Assembly (NCBI RefSeq): GCF_012933445.1
Contig: NZ_JABBNC010000008.1
Location: 62,001-126,000 of the forward strand
Source of the DNA: Actinoplanes sp. TBRC 11911
GTDB lineage: Bacteria > Actinomycetota > Actinomycetes > Mycobacteriales > Micromonosporaceae
Direction: 5' to 3'
Length of the DNA stretch: 64,000 bases
A model generated the notes under the pieces. It saw nothing but the letters and a program-made list of their open reading frames with translations. It did no database searches and was not told the DNA's origin. The position numbers were made by a program, and so were the translations under genes. Numbering within the stretch: position 1 is the first letter of the stretch; each line of letters starts with the position of its first letter. Below, piece after piece: positions 56,583 through 64,000 of this stretch.

Positions 56583-57300
56583 CAAGCGCCCGGTCAACCT
56601 TCCCACCAGATCGCGGCCGCCGTCGTGGCGCGCCGAGGAGACCATTGGCCGAGTCGGTTTAGTGGCAGCCGCACGTGCCGCACAAGCACGGCGACCGGGC
56701 TGCTCGACGCGCCGGGCCATCCCACTGACTGGGACCACGCCGTCGCATCGTGGGCTTTCGGTGAATCTTGGAAACTTGCGCCCACATGCGAGCCCCAACT
56801 CTCCAAGGTTCACTTCAGGCCCGAGAAAGCCGCCGGGCGAAAGCCTCATAGCGCGACAATTGCTCTCTCCACAATGGACGCCAGTCTCACATGACGGACG
56901 TCGGGTCCACGACGTGGTCGCCGGTCTCGGTATGCGGCCGCCAGTCCCACATGATGGAACACCACGCGCCACCTGCCCGGTGTAGCGGGCCGGAGGCCGG
57001 ATCGCCGCGATGCCTGGGGTCACCGGCATGAAACTGGCGGCACGGCAACCCGGCGGCGCGGCGCTGCACGGCAACGTGGTGGCCCAGCTGGTCACCAAAA
57101 ATGGGCCATGCGGGGGCGGCGCCTAGCCTCCGATGCCCGTGGTGTGACCCGGTGTGCCACTTGCTTCGGGGTGTCGCGGTGGGCGCTACGCGCGCGCCGC
57201 GGTGGGCACCGGCCGCCGAAGGGCCTTCGCGCGTCGTTCAGCGCTCCGACCCGCGTCGCCGATCCCGCTGAGCCCCGCTACCCGGGCGTCGCCGTCGGCG
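56583..57300. other. Gene-free stretch with repeat copy C
   Basis: Between the 3' ends of the copper ATPase gene and the convergent DUF4126 gene. No coding sequence is supported. It contains repeat element copy C (about 56750-56960). In the remaining ~340 bases (56960-57300), very GC-rich, I see nothing. Confidence 0.55.
56750..56960 (+). repeat. Dispersed structured repeat, copy C
   Basis: Same orientation as copy A. Left arm GTGAATCTTGGAAACTT (56761-56777) against right arm AACTCTCCAAGGTTCAC (56797-56813), 14 of 17 pairing, with a loop differing at a few places. The following ~150 bases match copy B closely (CACAATGGACG, GTCTCACAT, GGTCGCCGGTCTCGGTATGC). The distal hairpin of copies A and B was not found. 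The translation corresponding to copy A is interrupted by a stop, so the element is not a conserved gene. Confidence 0.75.
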
Positions 57301-57705
57301 CTATCCGCGTGTCACTGCCCACGCCACGCCCACCGCGGCGGCGTCCTCGGCCAGCGCCGCCGGGATCCCCGGCCGGTATTTACGCCAGGCCGCCCCCGCA
57401 TAGCTCGCCCCCAGTGCGGCGGCGCCGGCTGCGAGCGCGGACGGCAACACCGGCCGGCCATGACGGCGGGCCAGCAGAGCACCGGCCAGCGCCCCGGCCG
57501 CGACCCGGCCGGTCAGTTCGGGCTGGTGCAGGCGGCTGGGCGTACCGGGAAGCTTGTCGCCGATCAGCTCGCCCAGCGCGCCGGCCGCGGTGACCGCCCG
57601 GAGCCAGCCGCCGCGGCGCAGGGCCAGCATGGCCAAGGGGGTGAGGCTGCGCGCGCCGGACGCGGCGCCCAGGGCCGCCGAGCGGACCAGGAAGCTATCG
57701 ACCAT
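57301..57705 (-). CDS. DUF4126-like membrane protein
   Basis: 134 residues, Ala/Gly-rich with three to four hydrophobic segments: SGARSLTPLAMLAL, AAGALGELIGDKLPGTPSRLHQPELTGRVAAGALAGALLARR. The GELIGDKLP...PSRL...LTGR pattern is that of the DUF4126 family. ATG 57705 is preferred; TTG 57714 gives three more residues. Function unknown. Divergent from the GGDEF-EAL gene, with 60 bases between starts. Confidence 0.72.
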   Translation of the reverse strand: MVDSFLVRSAALGAASGARSLTPLAMLALRRGGWLRAVTAAGALGELIGDKLPGTPSRLHQPELTGRVAAGALAGALLARRHGRPVLPSALAAGAAALGASYAGAAWRKYRPGIPAALAEDAAAVGVAWAVTRG

Positions 57706-57765
57706 GATCGCCAAGCTACCCGCGCCCGGCTCAGCCCGAGAGGCCGGTGTGCCGATAGTGGCGAC

Positions 57766-59748
57766 GTGCGGACTTTTCTCGCCCGGCGGCGCCCGGGTGG
57801 CCCCGAGGCGCCGGTCGGGGGTGCCTCACGGTGGCGGCTGGGCCTGCTGTGGCTGATGATCATCAGCGCGATCACGGTGACCGGGGTGAGCGCCGTGGCG
57901 ATCACCGAGCTGCAGCGCAAGGCCGAGCGCGCCGGCGAACTGCAGGATCTCCTGAACGACATGAAGGTCGCCGCCTGGCAGCAGAGCACGCTCACCTCGC
58001 AGGCCGTCATGGCGCACGCGCTGACGCCGGCCGCGGAGCGCCGCCGCGACGAGATCGACGAGGCCGTCGACGCGATCGGGAACGAGTTCGAGGACCGCGA
58101 CCCGGGCAGTGCCCAGGCCCGTGCGGTGCAAGCGGCGTACATCGTCTACGACACCGCGGTCGACGAGGAGTTCGACCTCTTCGCCGAGAACGACATCGCG
58201 GGCGCGCAACGCATCCAGGCCGAGCGGTCCGATCCGGCCTTCCAGGCGCTGACCGCCGAGCTCGAAAGGGCCGACCGGCATTATCAGGAGGCGGCCGACC
58301 GGGCCGGCACCCGCGCCCAGGTCGGGACCGCGCTGATCCTGGCCGCCGCCGCCCTGATCATGGTCGTCCTGGTGGGACAGTCGCACCGGGTGCGCTCCCG
58401 TGCTTTCCGGCGGGCCACCTTCCAGGCGTCGCACGATGCGCTGACCGGTCTGCCGAACCGCGTGATGCTGCACGAGCGCATCGCGGCCGCCGCGGATCCG
58501 GCCGGCGAGCAGATCGGCGCGGCGCTGCTGCTCATCGACCTGGACCGGTTCAAGGAGGTCAACGACACCCTCGGGCACCATTACGGCGATCAGCTCCTGA
58601 TCCAGGTCGCCCGCCGGATGCAGGGGGTGCTGCGCCGCGACGAGATGGTCGCCCGGCTCGGCGGCGACGAGTTCGCCATCCTGCTACCGGGCGTGACCGA
58701 GAGCAAGGACGTCGCGTCGGTCGCGGACCGGCTGCACGACGCGCTGGACCAGCCGTTCCCGCTCGACGGGATCAACCTGACCGTGGGCGGCAGTATCGGC
58801 GCGGCCCTGTGCCCCGAGCACGGCAACACCGCCGACGAGCTGCTGCAGCGCGCGGACATCGCGATGTACGCCGCGAAGACGAACCGCACCGGCTACATGC
58901 TGTTCAACGCGAGCCAGGACAGCAGCGACCCGCGCAAGCTCACCCTCGCCAGCGAACTGCGCCGCGGCATCGAACAGGGCGAACTCGTGCTGCACTACCA
59001 GCCCAAGGTGGACGCCCAGACCAGCGAGGTGCTCGGCGCCGAGGCCCTGGTCCGCTGGCAGCACCCGGAGCACGGCATGATCCCGCCGGACGAGTTCATC
59101 CCGCTCGCCGAGCACACCGGCCTGATCACCCCGCTGACCCGTTTCGTCCTGGACGCCGCGATACAGCAGTGCCGGTCCTGGCGATTGGGCGGCCACGAGA
59201 TCCCGGTCGCCGTCAACGTGTCCACCCACCGGCTGCTGGACCTCGCGTTCCCGGCCGAGGTCGCCAACCTGCTCGCCCGCTGGGAGTTGCCGGCCCGTCT
59301 GCTCACGCTCGAGATCACCGAGAGCGCCATCATGGCCGACCCGGACCGGGCGCTGGAGGTCGTCCAGCAACTGCACGCGCTGGGTGTCAGCCTCTCGATC
59401 GACGACTTCGGCACCGGCTACAGCTCGATGGCGTACCTGAAGAATCTGCCGGTCGACGAGTTGAAGATCGACCGCTCGTTCGTCAGCAGCATGACCACCA
59501 ACGAGCGGGACGCGGTGATCGTGCGGTCCACCGTCGAGCTCGGCCGCAACCTGGGCCTGCACGTCATCGCGGAGGGCGTGGAGGACATCGCCACCTGGAA
59601 CGAGCTGGACGCGGTCGGCTGCCATGCCATCCAGGGCTACTACGTCTCCCGCCCGGTGACGCCTGGCCAGCTGGAGGAGTGGCTGAACCGGCAGCCGACC
59701 ACCGCCCCGGGGTCAGCCGTTGGGGCGGGAGGCGAGCGCCTGCAGTGA
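57766..59748 (+). CDS. GGDEF-EAL c-di-GMP signalling protein with extracytoplasmic helical sensor
   Basis: 660 residues from GTG 57766. A membrane helix (LGLLWLMIISAITVTGVSAVAI), a ~160-residue outside helical region resembling four-helix-bundle sensors, a second helix (VGTALILAAAALIMVVLVGQ), then GGDEF (ARLGGDEFAILLPG intact) and EAL (GAEALVRWQHPEHG, ITESAIM, DDFGTGYSSMAYLKNLPVDELKIDRSFV). Both active sites look intact, so it could make or degrade c-di-GMP. The I-site position reads RRDE instead of RxxD, so feedback inhibition may be lost. The 3' end overlaps the VOC gene by 36 bases. Confidence 0.88.
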   Translation: MRTFLARRRPGGPEAPVGGASRWRLGLLWLMIISAITVTGVSAVAITELQRKAERAGELQDLLNDMKVAAWQQSTLTSQAVMAHALTPAAERRRDEIDEAVDAIGNEFEDRDPGSAQARAVQAAYIVYDTAVDEEFDLFAENDIAGAQRIQAERSDPAFQALTAELERADRHYQEAADRAGTRAQVGTALILAAAALIMVVLVGQSHRVRSRAFRRATFQASHDALTGLPNRVMLHERIAAAADPAGEQIGAALLLIDLDRFKEVNDTLGHHYGDQLLIQVARRMQGVLRRDEMVARLGGDEFAILLPGVTESKDVASVADRLHDALDQPFPLDGINLTVGGSIGAALCPEHGNTADELLQRADIAMYAAKTNRTGYMLFNASQDSSDPRKLTLASELRRGIEQGELVLHYQPKVDAQTSEVLGAEALVRWQHPEHGMIPPDEFIPLAEHTGLITPLTRFVLDAAIQQCRSWRLGGHEIPVAVNVSTHRLLDLAFPAEVANLLARWELPARLLTLEITESAIMADPDRALEVVQQLHALGVSLSIDDFGTGYSSMAYLKNLPVDELKIDRSFVSSMTTNERDAVIVRSTVELGRNLGLHVIAEGVEDIATWNELDAVGCHAIQGYYVSRPVTPGQLEEWLNRQPTTAPGSAVGAGGERLQ

Positions 59749-60084
59749 CCACTTGTTGCCGTCCGGGTCACTGAAGTAGACGAAGTTGCCCCACGGCTGT
59801 ACGTCCACGTCGCTGGCCTGGACGCCGGCGTCGAGCAGCTGCTTGCGGGCCACCTCGGCGTCGGCGACCACCACCTGGATCTGCTGCGTGCCCGGGGTCA
59901 TGTCGGTGACGCCCTCGCCGACGACGATCGAGCACGCCGAGCCTGGCGGCGTGAGCTGCACGAACCGTAAGCCCTCCTGCACCTGGTGGTCGTGGTCGGC
60001 GTTGAAGCCCACGCTCTGATAGAAGTCCTTCGCCCGATCGACATCGGTCACGGGCACCGGGATGAGTTCGATTTTCCAGTCCAT
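59713..60084 (-). CDS. VOC family (glyoxalase-like) protein
   Basis: 123 residues with the paired beta-alpha-beta-beta-beta units of the vicinal-oxygen-chelate fold: IPVPVTDVDRAKDFYQSVGF, RFVQLTPPGSACSIV, then IQVVVADAEVARKQLLDAGV and NFVYFSDPDGNKWSLQ. Single-subunit members act as lyases, dioxygenases or resistance proteins. Function unspecified. Nine bases separate it from the TetR gene stop, so they may be one transcript. Confidence 0.85.
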   Translation of the reverse strand: MDWKIELIPVPVTDVDRAKDFYQSVGFNADHDHQVQEGLRFVQLTPPGSACSIVVGEGVTDMTPGTQQIQVVVADAEVARKQLLDAGVQASDVDVQPWGNFVYFSDPDGNKWSLQALASRPNG

Positions 60085-60093
60085 CCGCTCACC

Positions 60094-60660
60094 CTAAGTG
60101 CGGCGGCAGCCGACGAGGAGCCGCGCGACCATCTCCTTCGCGTCGCCGCGCTCGTACCCACCGCCGAGAATGCTCAAATTCCCCACGGCCCGCATCAACG
60201 TGTACGCCTTGACGTCCGCGTCCAGCTCGCCGGCCGCGACACCGGCCTCGATCAGCGTGGCGCACGCGGGCACCAGTTTGTCGAGCATGAGCGTGTGCAG
60301 ATTCTGCAGACTCGGGTCCTCGGACCGCAGCGCGGCGCCGAGCCCGTGCTTGGTGACCAGGAACTCGACGAACGCGTCGATCCACCGGCTCAGCGCCTCG
60401 GCCGGCGAGTCGAGTTCGCGCAGCAGCTTCGGGGCCAGCACGGCGCACTCGTCGAGCTGGTGCCGGTACACCGCGGTGACGAGGTCGGCCCGGGTCGGGA
60501 AGTGCCGGTAGACGGTGCCGAGACCGACGCCCGCCCGTCCGGCGATGTCGCGGATCGGTGCGTGCACGCCCTGTTCCACGAACGCCGCCGCGGCCGCCGC
60601 GAGCAGGCCCTCACGGTTGCGTCGCGCGGCCGCCCGCCGTGCCCCGGTGGGCTCCGTCAC
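60094..60660 (-). CDS. TetR family transcriptional regulator
   Basis: 188 residues. The N-terminal helix-turn-helix is RDIAGRAGVGLGTVYRHFPTRADLVTAVY; the C-terminal helical ligand domain ends LMRAVGNLSILGG...MVARLLVGC. GTG 60660 has AGGAGG five bases upstream. That ribosome site lies inside the first codons of the divergent hydrolase gene, whose ATG is at 60661. It probably controls the hydrolase and the VOC gene. Confidence 0.87.
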   Translation of the reverse strand: MTEPTGARRAAARRNREGLLAAAAAAFVEQGVHAPIRDIAGRAGVGLGTVYRHFPTRADLVTAVYRHQLDECAVLAPKLLRELDSPAEALSRWIDAFVEFLVTKHGLGAALRSEDPSLQNLHTLMLDKLVPACATLIEAGVAAGELDADVKAYTLMRAVGNLSILGGGYERGDAKEMVARLLVGCRRT

Positions 60661-61467
60661 ATGATCCTCCTGCCGGTCATCGTCTTCTCGCACGGCAACG
60701 CGTGGTCGATGGACGGCTACGGGCCGCTCGCCGACCGGTGGGCCGCGGCCGGGTTCGTCGTCGTGCAGCCGACCCACCTGGACTGGCGCCGCAACGGCAT
60801 CGGATTCGAGGATCCCCGGTACGCGACCATCTGGCGCGTCCGCATCGCCGACCTGCACGCGATCCTCGACCACCTCGACGCGATCCTCGCCCAGGCCGGC
60901 GGCTTGGACGCCCGGATCGACCACGACCGGATCGCCGCGGCCGGGCACTCCTGGGGCGCCCAGACGGCCGGGCACTCCTGGGGCGCTCAGACGGTCGGCA
61001 CCCTCCTCGGCGCGCGGGTCCTCGGCACCGACGGCGAGGACTTCACCCACCCCGCGGTCCGGGCCGGCGTGCTGATCGCGGCAACCGGGACCGGCGACTC
61101 GCTCACCCCGTTCGCGGCCGAGCACCTGCCGTTCATGAAACCGGACTACGCCACCATGACCACCCCGGCGCTGGTCATCGCCGGCGGCAACGACCAGTCC
61201 GCGCTGTCCACCCGCGGGCCGGACTGGTTCACCGACGCCTACCACCTCAGCCCGGCACCGAAGAGCCTGCTCACCATCGCGGGCGGCGAGCACACCCTCG
61301 GCGGCCTGGCGGGCGAGAAGGTCGCCGAGACCACCGACGAGGACCCGTCCCGCGTCGCCCTGGTCGCCGACGCGGTCGCCGCCTACCTCCTGGACGCGTT
61401 CAAGCTCGACGGCACCGCCTGGACGGCTCTCGCCGGCGAAGGCGGCGTGCAGAGCAAACTCAGCTAG
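60661..61467 (+). CDS. Alpha/beta hydrolase (chlorophyllase/PAF-acetylhydrolase-like) with duplicated nucleophile motif
   Basis: 268 residues. Oxyanion region VIVFSHGNAWSMDGYGPLADRWAAAGFVVVQPTH, nucleophile elbow GHSWGAQT and acid/His regions ALVIAGGNDQSAL and AGGEHTLGG. A 27-base tandem duplication (60939-60992) doubles the elbow to AGHSWGAQTAGHSWGAQT, inserting nine residues at the catalytic turn, so folding or activity may be affected. The start abuts the divergent TetR start with no intergenic space. Relatives often have about 30-50 more residues before this point, so the 5' end may be lost or the gene leaderless. Confidence 0.8.
   Translation: MILLPVIVFSHGNAWSMDGYGPLADRWAAAGFVVVQPTHLDWRRNGIGFEDPRYATIWRVRIADLHAILDHLDAILAQAGGLDARIDHDRIAAAGHSWGAQTAGHSWGAQTVGTLLGARVLGTDGEDFTHPAVRAGVLIAATGTGDSLTPFAAEHLPFMKPDYATMTTPALVIAGGNDQSALSTRGPDWFTDAYHLSPAPKSLLTIAGGEHTLGGLAGEKVAETTDEDPSRVALVADAVAAYLLDAFKLDGTAWTALAGEGGVQSKLS
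60939..60992 (+). repeat. 27-base tandem duplication in hydrolase gene
   Basis: Two adjacent 27-base units (60939-60965, 60966-60992) differ by one base (GCC/GCT, silent) and keep the reading frame. Each encodes a complete GHSWGAQT nucleophile elbow. Confidence 0.9.
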
Positions 61468-62605
61468 GGAGTGGCCCGCCCGCCAGGGCGATGACGACCC
61501 CGACCGCGGCGGCGGACAGCAGCGTCAGGACCGGCCCGCGGCGCAGCGCCAGCAGCAGCACGGCGGCGCCGGCCAGCACCGCGAACTGCCACGGCTCGGT
61601 CAGCGCCCGGGCCAGCGGGATCGCGGACCCCAGAATGGCGCCGACCGCGCCCGGGCCCGCGCCGTCCAGGAAGGCCCGCACGCCCAGGTTGCCGCGCAAG
61701 CGATCGAAGCGGTGCGCGCCCAGCAGGATGAAGGCGAACGACGGGCTGAACGCGACCGCCGAGGCCAGCACGCCGCCCCCCACGCCCGCCGCCGCGTAAC
61801 CGACCACCGCCACCGTCTGCACCACCGGGCCGGGCGTGATCTGACCCAGCGCCACCGCGTTCAGGAACTGAGCGGCGGTCATCCAGTGATAGTGACCGAC
61901 CGCGTCGGCCTGCATGAGCGGGATGATGACGAAGCCGCCGCCGTACGACAGGGCGCCCACCTTGATCGCCACCCAGGCGACCGAGAGCAGCACTCCCCCG
62001 CCGGCCCCGGCCAGCAGCACCGGCACCGCGGTCAGCCGGCGCGCCGACACCGGGACGCGCTGGGCGATCGCCTCGGCGATGCCGCACGCGATCAGCAGCA
62101 GCACCAGCCAGGGTCCGATGGTGGCGGCGGCCGCCCCGCCCAGCGCGAGATACAGCAGCCAGCGGGCCCGGTTGCTCTGCTCGGGAGCTCGCCGCCACCC
62201 GGGCCGCACCAGGCTCCACCCGGCCTGCACGGCCACGCCCGCCACGGCGGCGCCCGCACCGGCGCCGGCGGCCTTCACCCACAGCGGCGGATCGCCGCGC
62301 AGGAACAACGCCGCGAGCGCCAGGATCAGAACCAGGCCGGGCAGGACGAACGCGGCACCGCCCGCCAGAGCGCCGGCCCGGCCACGCACCCGCCAGGCGC
62401 AGAAGATGGCCAGTTGCGTGGAGGCCGGGCCGGGCAACAGGTTGCACACGGCGATCGCGTCCTCGAACTCTCGCGCGTCCAGCCACCGGCGATCGTCGAC
62501 GCAGAGCTTGCGCAGCAGGGCGATGTGCGCGGGCGGCCCGCCGAAGCCGACGCACCCGATCCGGCCCCACTCCCGGAGGACGGTAACCAGCGAGACGTCG
62601 CTCAT
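61460..62605 (-). CDS. chrA: Chromate transporter ChrA (CHR family)
   Basis: 381 residues, two homologous CHR halves with 10-12 membrane helices. First half: GCVGFGGPPAHIALL, FEDAIAVCNLLPGPASTQLAIFCAW; second: VGALSYGGGFVIIPLMQADAV, FLNAVALGQITPGPVVQTVAVVGY. These paired FGGP/PGP motifs define the family, which exports chromate. Full length for the two-domain type. The 3' end overlaps the convergent hydrolase gene by 8 bases. No chromate reductase or chrB is near. Confidence 0.9.
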   Translation of the reverse strand: MSDVSLVTVLREWGRIGCVGFGGPPAHIALLRKLCVDDRRWLDAREFEDAIAVCNLLPGPASTQLAIFCAWRVRGRAGALAGGAAFVLPGLVLILALAALFLRGDPPLWVKAAGAGAGAAVAGVAVQAGWSLVRPGWRRAPEQSNRARWLLYLALGGAAAATIGPWLVLLLIACGIAEAIAQRVPVSARRLTAVPVLLAGAGGGVLLSVAWVAIKVGALSYGGGFVIIPLMQADAVGHYHWMTAAQFLNAVALGQITPGPVVQTVAVVGYAAAGVGGGVLASAVAFSPSFAFILLGAHRFDRLRGNLGVRAFLDGAGPGAVGAILGSAIPLARALTEPWQFAVLAGAAVLLLALRRGPVLTLLSAAAVGVVIALAGGPLPS

Positions 62606-62698
62606 GCCCGATTACATCAAGACCCCTCCCAGTTGTCGGCCCCGTCCAGGTGAAACTTCGGTTGTGATCTATATCTCTCTCGACTTTGCGTGAGCAAG

Positions 62699-62726
62699 TG
62701 ATCACGATGAGTTCGGCACGTGATCA
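62699..62726. promoter_or_regulatory. Long inverted repeat before the prenyltransferase gene
   Basis: TGATCACG (62699-62706) and CGTGATCA (62719-62726) are perfect 8-base arms with a 12-base spacer, centres 20 bases (two helical turns) apart. It lies 30-57 bases upstream of TTG 62756, downstream of an AT-rich stretch at 62660-62690 that may hold the promoter. A dimeric regulator could bind here. Confidence 0.55.
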
Positions 62727-62755
62727 ACACGGGGGCCGGCACGGGAGGAACATCG

Positions 62756-63847
62756 TTGACGCAGGACCATTCGCTCATCGACCGGCTCGGCGGACCCTTG
62801 GCAGGACTGTGCGAGGTCGTCGGGATGCCACCGGAGCAACCCGTCGAGCTCCTCACCGGACTGCTCGGCCCGCACGGCGCACGGCCCGCGAACGCCGGCC
62901 CGGTCTGGCCCTCGGACATCGCGGACGACCACTCGCCGGCCGAGTTCTCGCTGGCCTACAACGACAACGAGCCGCCGGCTCTGCGCATTCTGGCGGAGGC
63001 GCTGGCCTTGACGCCGAGCCTTCGGTCCAATATGGACGCTGCGGAGAGTTTCCTGCAGGCGCACGCCGACCGATTAGGCATCTCGTTCCGGCACCTGGAC
63101 CGGATCCGCGACCTGTTCGCCGCCGAGCAGCCGCACGGACCGTTCGTTCTCTGGCTCTCCCTGGTCTTCCGCAGCGACCGGCGCCCCGAGTTCAAGGTGT
63201 ATCTGAACCCCGAGGTGCACGGCGCGGACAACTCGAGCGAGGTGGTGGCCGAGGCGCTGCACCGGCTCGGCCTCGGCGAGACCTACCAGAAAATGCTGGA
63301 CCACGCCGTACGCCCGGGCGAGCTCGGCAAACGCGACCGGCTCACGTTCCTGGCCCTCGATCTGTACGACGAGCCGCAGGCGCGGGTGAAGCTGTACCTG
63401 AGTCATCACGAGGCCCGGGCCCGCGACGTGGCCCGGGCATCGTCCATCGTGGACGGCGTGGACGCGGACGAGGTCGCGGCGTTCTGCTCCGCGGCCGGCT
63501 TCCGCGGACGTTTCGACAGGCGGCCGCTGGTCGGCAGCTACACGTTCACCGGCGACGCGGACCGCCCGGTCGGGTACAGCGTCTACGTCCCGATCCGGGA
63601 CTACGTCGGCGACGACCTGGAGGCCCGCTTCCGGGTCCAGGCCCTGCTCGCCTGGCACGGCTTCGACACCACCCTGTTCGACCGGGCGCTCGGCGCGATC
63701 AGCACCCGGCCCCTCGCCGACGGCGTCGGCCTCATCCCGCACGTCTCGCTGCGGCTCGGCCCACCCCGGCCGGGCGTCACCGTCTATCTCTCGGCCGAGG
63801 CGTACGGGGTCATCCCGCCCCGCACGGTCCGTGCAAAAGTTGCTTGA
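62756..63847 (+). CDS. DMATS-type (ABBA fold) aromatic prenyltransferase, probably indole/tryptophan
   Basis: 363 residues from TTG 62756; GGGAGG at 62743-62748 fixes the start. It resembles bacterial tryptophan/indole dimethylallyltransferases: PAEFSLAYNDNEPPALRILAEAL, EFKVYLNPEVHG, VKLYLSHHEARARD, VGYSVYVPIRDY and PGVTVYLSAEAYGV, the repeated KxYL/VYL strands lining the diphosphate site. It moves a dimethylallyl group onto an indole carbon without metal. Tryptophanase starts 14 bases downstream, as in streptomycete prenylindole loci, so a prenylated indole is the expected product. Regiochemistry cannot be told. Confidence 0.8.
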   Translation: MTQDHSLIDRLGGPLAGLCEVVGMPPEQPVELLTGLLGPHGARPANAGPVWPSDIADDHSPAEFSLAYNDNEPPALRILAEALALTPSLRSNMDAAESFLQAHADRLGISFRHLDRIRDLFAAEQPHGPFVLWLSLVFRSDRRPEFKVYLNPEVHGADNSSEVVAEALHRLGLGETYQKMLDHAVRPGELGKRDRLTFLALDLYDEPQARVKLYLSHHEARARDVARASSIVDGVDADEVAAFCSAAGFRGRFDRRPLVGSYTFTGDADRPVGYSVYVPIRDYVGDDLEARFRVQALLAWHGFDTTLFDRALGAISTRPLADGVGLIPHVSLRLGPPRPGVTVYLSAEAYGVIPPRTVRAKVA

Positions 63848-63861
63848 AGCGAGGACTAAAG

Positions 63862-64000
63862 ATGCCCATCACCCCTCCCCCGTACCGGATCAAGGTCGTC
63901 GAGCCGATCCCCTTTCTCAGCGCCGGCGAACGCCGCGGCGCCCTGGCCGAGGCCGGGTACAACCCGTTCAACCTGCGGGCCGACCAGATCACCATCGACC
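63862..64000 (+). CDS. tnaA: Tryptophanase/tyrosine phenol-lyase family protein, N-terminal part (cut by window edge)
   Basis: The first 46 residues are visible: MPITPPPYRIKVVEPIPFLS, then ERRGALAEAGYNPFNLRADQITID, matching the opening of the beta-eliminating lyase family (tryptophanase). GAGG lies 9 bases before ATG 63862. The enzyme releases indole from tryptophan, or from prenyl-tryptophan made by the gene just upstream; they form one operon. Tyrosine phenol-lyase is the alternative on sequence alone, less likely by context. Confidence 0.75.
   Translation, partial: MPITPPPYRIKVVEPIPFLSAGERRGALAEAGYNPFNLRADQITID

Noticed and set aside
57154-57765. Long upstream extension of the GGDEF-EAL protein
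   Set aside because: It would run antisense through the DUF4126 gene, and its translation is Arg/Gly-rich shadow sequence; the natural N-terminus precedes the first membrane helix at 57766.
60094-61293. 399-codon minus-strand frame extending the TetR protein upstream
   Set aside because: The added part is antisense to the hydrolase, and the TetR start at 60660 has a strong ribosome site.

Overview
The window is very GC-rich, dense DNA from an actinomycete. The mix points to a Micromonosporaceae-like genome (Actinoplanes/Micromonospora type): many GTG/TTG starts, SARP-type and HxlR regulators, a FurA-KatG pair, CopB, two c-di-GMP proteins, and a bacterial DMATS-type prenyltransferase next to tryptophanase. 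The taxonomic guess is an inference from gene content and base composition. No rRNA, tRNA, CRISPR array, transposase or phage gene was seen.

Layout. 1-9054: end of a PucR-type regulator, a DrrAB-like drug exporter, a minus-strand three-gene unit (diguanylate cyclase, FMN-binding protein, large SARP/AfsR-like regulator) and a secondary alkyl sulfatase-type hydrolase. 9055-14342: first copy of an unexplained hairpin-bounded repeat, a hypothetical protein, a membrane molybdopterin oxidoreductase, an acetyltransferase and a secreted X-Pro dipeptidyl-peptidase. 14446-17212: a two-gene TIR/P-loop plus winged-helix/TPR unit that looks like a split STAND NTPase, a candidate immune or signalling system. 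17209-26536: TrpB2, small membrane proteins, a methyltransferase, an aldo/keto reductase, an MFS pump behind a 27-residue MarR remnant, DUF1304, a uracil-DNA-glycosylase-like protein and an amidohydrolase. 26537-33471: second copy of the repeat, degenerate tandem repeats, dialkylglycine decarboxylase, furA-katG with its operator, a hairpin-rich gene-poor stretch, an aldo/keto reductase and a decayed MerR-PP2C fusion gene that still has a MerR-type promoter. 33530-47113: an NmrA-like protein, a MarR regulator and a ten-gene minus-strand operon. That operon combines the complete ebo set (EboA, TatD-like EboB, UbiA-like EboC, inositol-phosphate-synthase-like EboD, EboE, EboF) with a second TIM-barrel isomerase, a geranylgeranyl-type prenyl diphosphate synthase and two large secreted carbohydrate-related proteins. 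Almost every junction in it overlaps.

47608-53312: an FMN reductase/LLM oxidoreductase pair and two paralogous [HxlR gene facing an MFS gene] modules sharing the perfect palindrome TTGACNNGTCAA in their promoters. 53464-56582: a universal stress protein divergent from a CopB-type P-type ATPase with a CsoR-like operator. 56583-62605: third copy of the repeat, DUF4126, a GGDEF-EAL protein, a VOC protein, TetR back to back with an alpha/beta hydrolase that has a duplicated nucleophile motif, and ChrA. 62756-64000: DMATS prenyltransferase followed by tryptophanase (cut by the window edge), behind a long inverted repeat.

The observations most worth following are the three-copy repeat element, the extended ebo operon, the split TIR-STAND-TPR pair, the HxlR palindrome regulon and the structured region at 31330-31790.
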